A stretch of DNA of 12,364 nucleotides from Spirochaetaceae bacterium (GTDB lineage: Bacteria > Spirochaetota > Spirochaetia > CADAEX01): positions 1 to 12,364 of the forward strand of contig WRFK01000024.1 in assembly GCA_009778835.1 (NCBI GenBank). The letters are read 5' to 3'. Under the pieces are notes generated by a model. It was not told the DNA's origin, made no database searches, and saw only the letters and a program-made list of their open reading frames with translations. Below, in pieces: positions 10,341-12,364 of this stretch. The translations under genes and the position numbers were made by a program. Within the stretch, counting starts at the first letter, position 1, and each line of letters begins with the position of its first letter.

Positions 10341-12364
10341 ATTCTTTTCAGAAAGATTTATATCCGGCGGAAGTATTTCAAGTCCCATACTTTTTGCCTC
10401 TGCAATATATTCAAAAAGTTTATCTGTATCATTTACTTCATTTGTGAAGTGGCAGACATAAATTCATCACCATAATTTGCTTTTAGATATGCTGTCTGAT
10501 ATGCAAGAACAGAATATGCAGCAAAATGTGATTTAGTAAAAACATAACTTGCAAAAGAGAGAAGCATTTCGAAAATATCATCGGCAAGTTTTTCGGTATA
10601 TCCGTTTTTCTGTGCTCCTTCGATAAACTCACTTTTCATCTTTTCCATTTTGGCAACATCTTTCTTACCCATTGCGCGGCGCAGAATATCAGCTTTTCCA
10701 ATAGAAAATCCTGCAATTATGCGGGCAACCTGCATAACCTGCTCCTGGTAAACAATAACGCCATAAGTTGTTTTTAAAACATCTTCAAGCGAAGGGTGGG
10801 GATATTTTATTTTTATTTTACCATTTTTTGAATCAATAAATATTGGTATATGCTGCATTGGTCCTGGTCTATAAAGTGCATTTAAAGCAATAAGATCTTC
10901 AATACTGTTTGGTTTTGTAGCTTTTAGGTTTTTCTGCATTCCTTTGCTTTTAAACTGAAATACATAAGTGTTTTCTCCTTCTCCAAGCATATAAAATGTT
11001 TTTTCATCAAAATCAGGTATTTTTTCAATGGAGAAATCGATCCTTTTTTTTCTTATAAGGTCTTCTGTATTTTTTATAAGGGTAAGTGCTTTAAGACCAA
11101 GAAAATCCATTTTAACAAGGCCGCACTCCTCAAGCTGATACATTGTAAATTGAGTAGAAATAGCTCCTGTTTTTGTATCCTTGTAAAGAGGGACATAGTT
11201 TGTAAGTTCTTCTTTGCCTATTACAATTCCTACAGGATGTAACGATGAATGCCTGTGTAGCCCCTCAAGTATTCTTGAAATATCTATAAGTTTTTGGTAT
11301 ATACCACCTTTTGCAATATTTTTTTTAAGCTCTTCTTCTTTCTCTATTGCATCGTCAAGGTTTTTTGCGTCAAATGGGACAAGTTTTATTATCATATTGG
11401 CTTCTTCAAAAGGTATCTCAAGAACCTTCGCAACATCTCTTAATACTACTTTTGCTTTTAATGTTTCAAAGGTTATGATATGTCCAACTCTTTCTGAACC
11501 ATACTTATGGGTAACATAATCTATAACTTCTTGTCTTCTTTCATAGCAAAAGTCTATATCAAAGTCAGGCATTGAAATTCTTTCAGGATTTAAAACCCGC
11601 TCAAAAAGAAGCCCATATTTTAGTGGGTCTATATTTGTTATAAAAAGAGAATAGGCAACGAGGGAACCAGCACTGGAACCTCGGCCCGGTCCTACCGGTA
11701 TTCCGTTTTCAAGCGCATATCTTATAAAATCCCAGACAATAAGAAAATATCCTGTAAAACCTTTGGATATTATTACCTGTAGTTCGTAATCAACACGCGC
11801 CTGTATCTGTGGAGTTATTTCTTCATATCTTTTTGTAAGTCCCTGCTGTGTCAGGTAACAAAGGTAATCATCGGGAGAATTAAATTCAGGAGGTATTTCA
11901 AAATCTGGCAGGAGAGGGCCTGGCAGTTTTAATTCGATATTACATATATCTGCAATTTTTCTGGTATTTTCTATTGCTTCTGGTACTGCTTTAAATATCT
12001 CTTTCATCTCTTCGGAAGATTTTAGATAAAACTCTTTTTTACCAAAAACAAGTCTATTGGTATCTGAAAGTTTTTTCTGTGTACCTATACATAGTAAAAC
12101 TTCATGCGCTTCAGCATCTTCCTTATTGATATAGTGAATATCATTTGTTGCAACAATCGGGATGCCTGTTTTTTCCGATATTTTACATAATCCCTGATTT
12201 ACAGTTTTTTGTTCAGGGATCCCATGATCCTGAATCTCCAGGTAGAAATTATCTCTTCCAAAAAGAGCATCATATTCAAGCGCTGTTTTTAAAGCATCCT
12301 CTTCCCTGCCATCAAGTATAAGCGATGGTATAAGCCCTGCAACACAAGCGCTGCAGCAAACAAG
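10341..12364 (-). pseudogene. dnaE: DNA polymerase III alpha subunit, frameshifted and 3'-truncated, cut by the right edge
   Basis: The frame enters at 12364 in the PHP domain (LVCCSACVAGLIP, then FYLEIQDHG and VATNDIHY) and stays open for 643 residues to a TAA at 10435-10433. The polymerase core is complete in its motifs: GPGRGSSAGSLVAYS, the catalytic pair in MPDFDIDF, the third Asp in VKMDFLGLK, then ALYRPGP, YQEQVMQVA and FTKSHFAAYSVLAYQTAYLK. After FMSA the frame shifts near 10456-10445. The neighbouring frame continues as normal DnaE (NEVNDTDKLFEYIAEAK, then LEILPPDIN) to about 10341 and then diverges into the promoter of the nuclease gene. The tandem HhH, OB-fold and clamp- and tau-binding regions, several hundred residues, are missing. 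As the only copy it could not be a normal replicative polymerase, so another dnaE or polC must exist elsewhere, or this is a partial duplicate. Confidence 0.85.

Noticed and set aside
10433..12007. A complete 524-residue dnaE-like gene starting at ATG 12007
   Set aside because: The same frame stays open with DnaE sequence (FYLKSSEEM and further upstream) to the window edge, so 12007 is an internal methionine.
1..12364. CRISPR array, tRNA, rRNA or insertion-sequence transposase
   Set aside because: No regularly spaced repeats, no cloverleaf-type sequence and no transposase motifs were seen. The repeats present are single duplications in leaders.

Overview
The window is A/T-rich bacterial DNA, and every gene I can support is read from the minus strand, so gene order below runs from high to low coordinates. 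It combines housekeeping genes (dnaE, a FabK-like flavoenzyme, a queuosine-precursor transporter under a preQ1 riboswitch) with a central accessory block of about 8.5 kb holding nucleases, ATPases, a WYL regulator, repeated promoters and several broken genes. The lineage cannot be fixed from sequence alone. An anaerobic or host-associated bacterium with active gene decay and recombination would fit (inference, low confidence).

Right edge (12364-10341): dnaE, the replicative polymerase alpha subunit. It is cut by the window edge, keeps the catalytic aspartates, and then suffers a frameshift and loses its C-terminal part where the accessory block begins.

Accessory block (10306-about 3450): two copies of a module. 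The complete copy (8529-4716) is a strong promoter with a palindrome in the leader, a PD-(D/E)XK nuclease-like protein, and, coupled by an ATGA stop/start overlap, a 997-residue protein that joins an RNase J-like metallo-beta-lactamase/beta-CASP nuclease to an AAA+ ATPase. The second copy (10306-9519) has a nearly identical promoter and a diverged nuclease paralogue. Its MBL-AAA partner is reduced to a 37-bp remnant that still shows the ATGA overlap. Between the two copies sits a two-gene operon of unrecognised small proteins (9241-8533). After the complete module come a WYL-domain transcription factor and a DUF4143-type ATPase. Each of these has its own promoter, placed so close to the ATG that the transcripts should be leaderless.

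Decay zone (2066-1432): a DUF4116-like fragment whose expected start codon reads ATT, followed by a small gene frameshifted in a run of nine A. The leader of the fragment repeats the leader of the small operon at 9314-9277.

Left part (1236-1): an intact FabK/nitronate-monooxygenase-like gene with its own promoter, then a class I preQ1 riboswitch and the first 10 codons of a YhhQ-like transporter that leaves the window.

The most noteworthy system is the nuclease plus MBL-AAA pair. Nuclease domains, an ATPase, a nearby WYL regulator, duplication and insertion beside a truncated housekeeping gene together resemble a genome-defence or DNA/RNA-processing cassette. That function is inferred from architecture and context and is not shown by the sequence.
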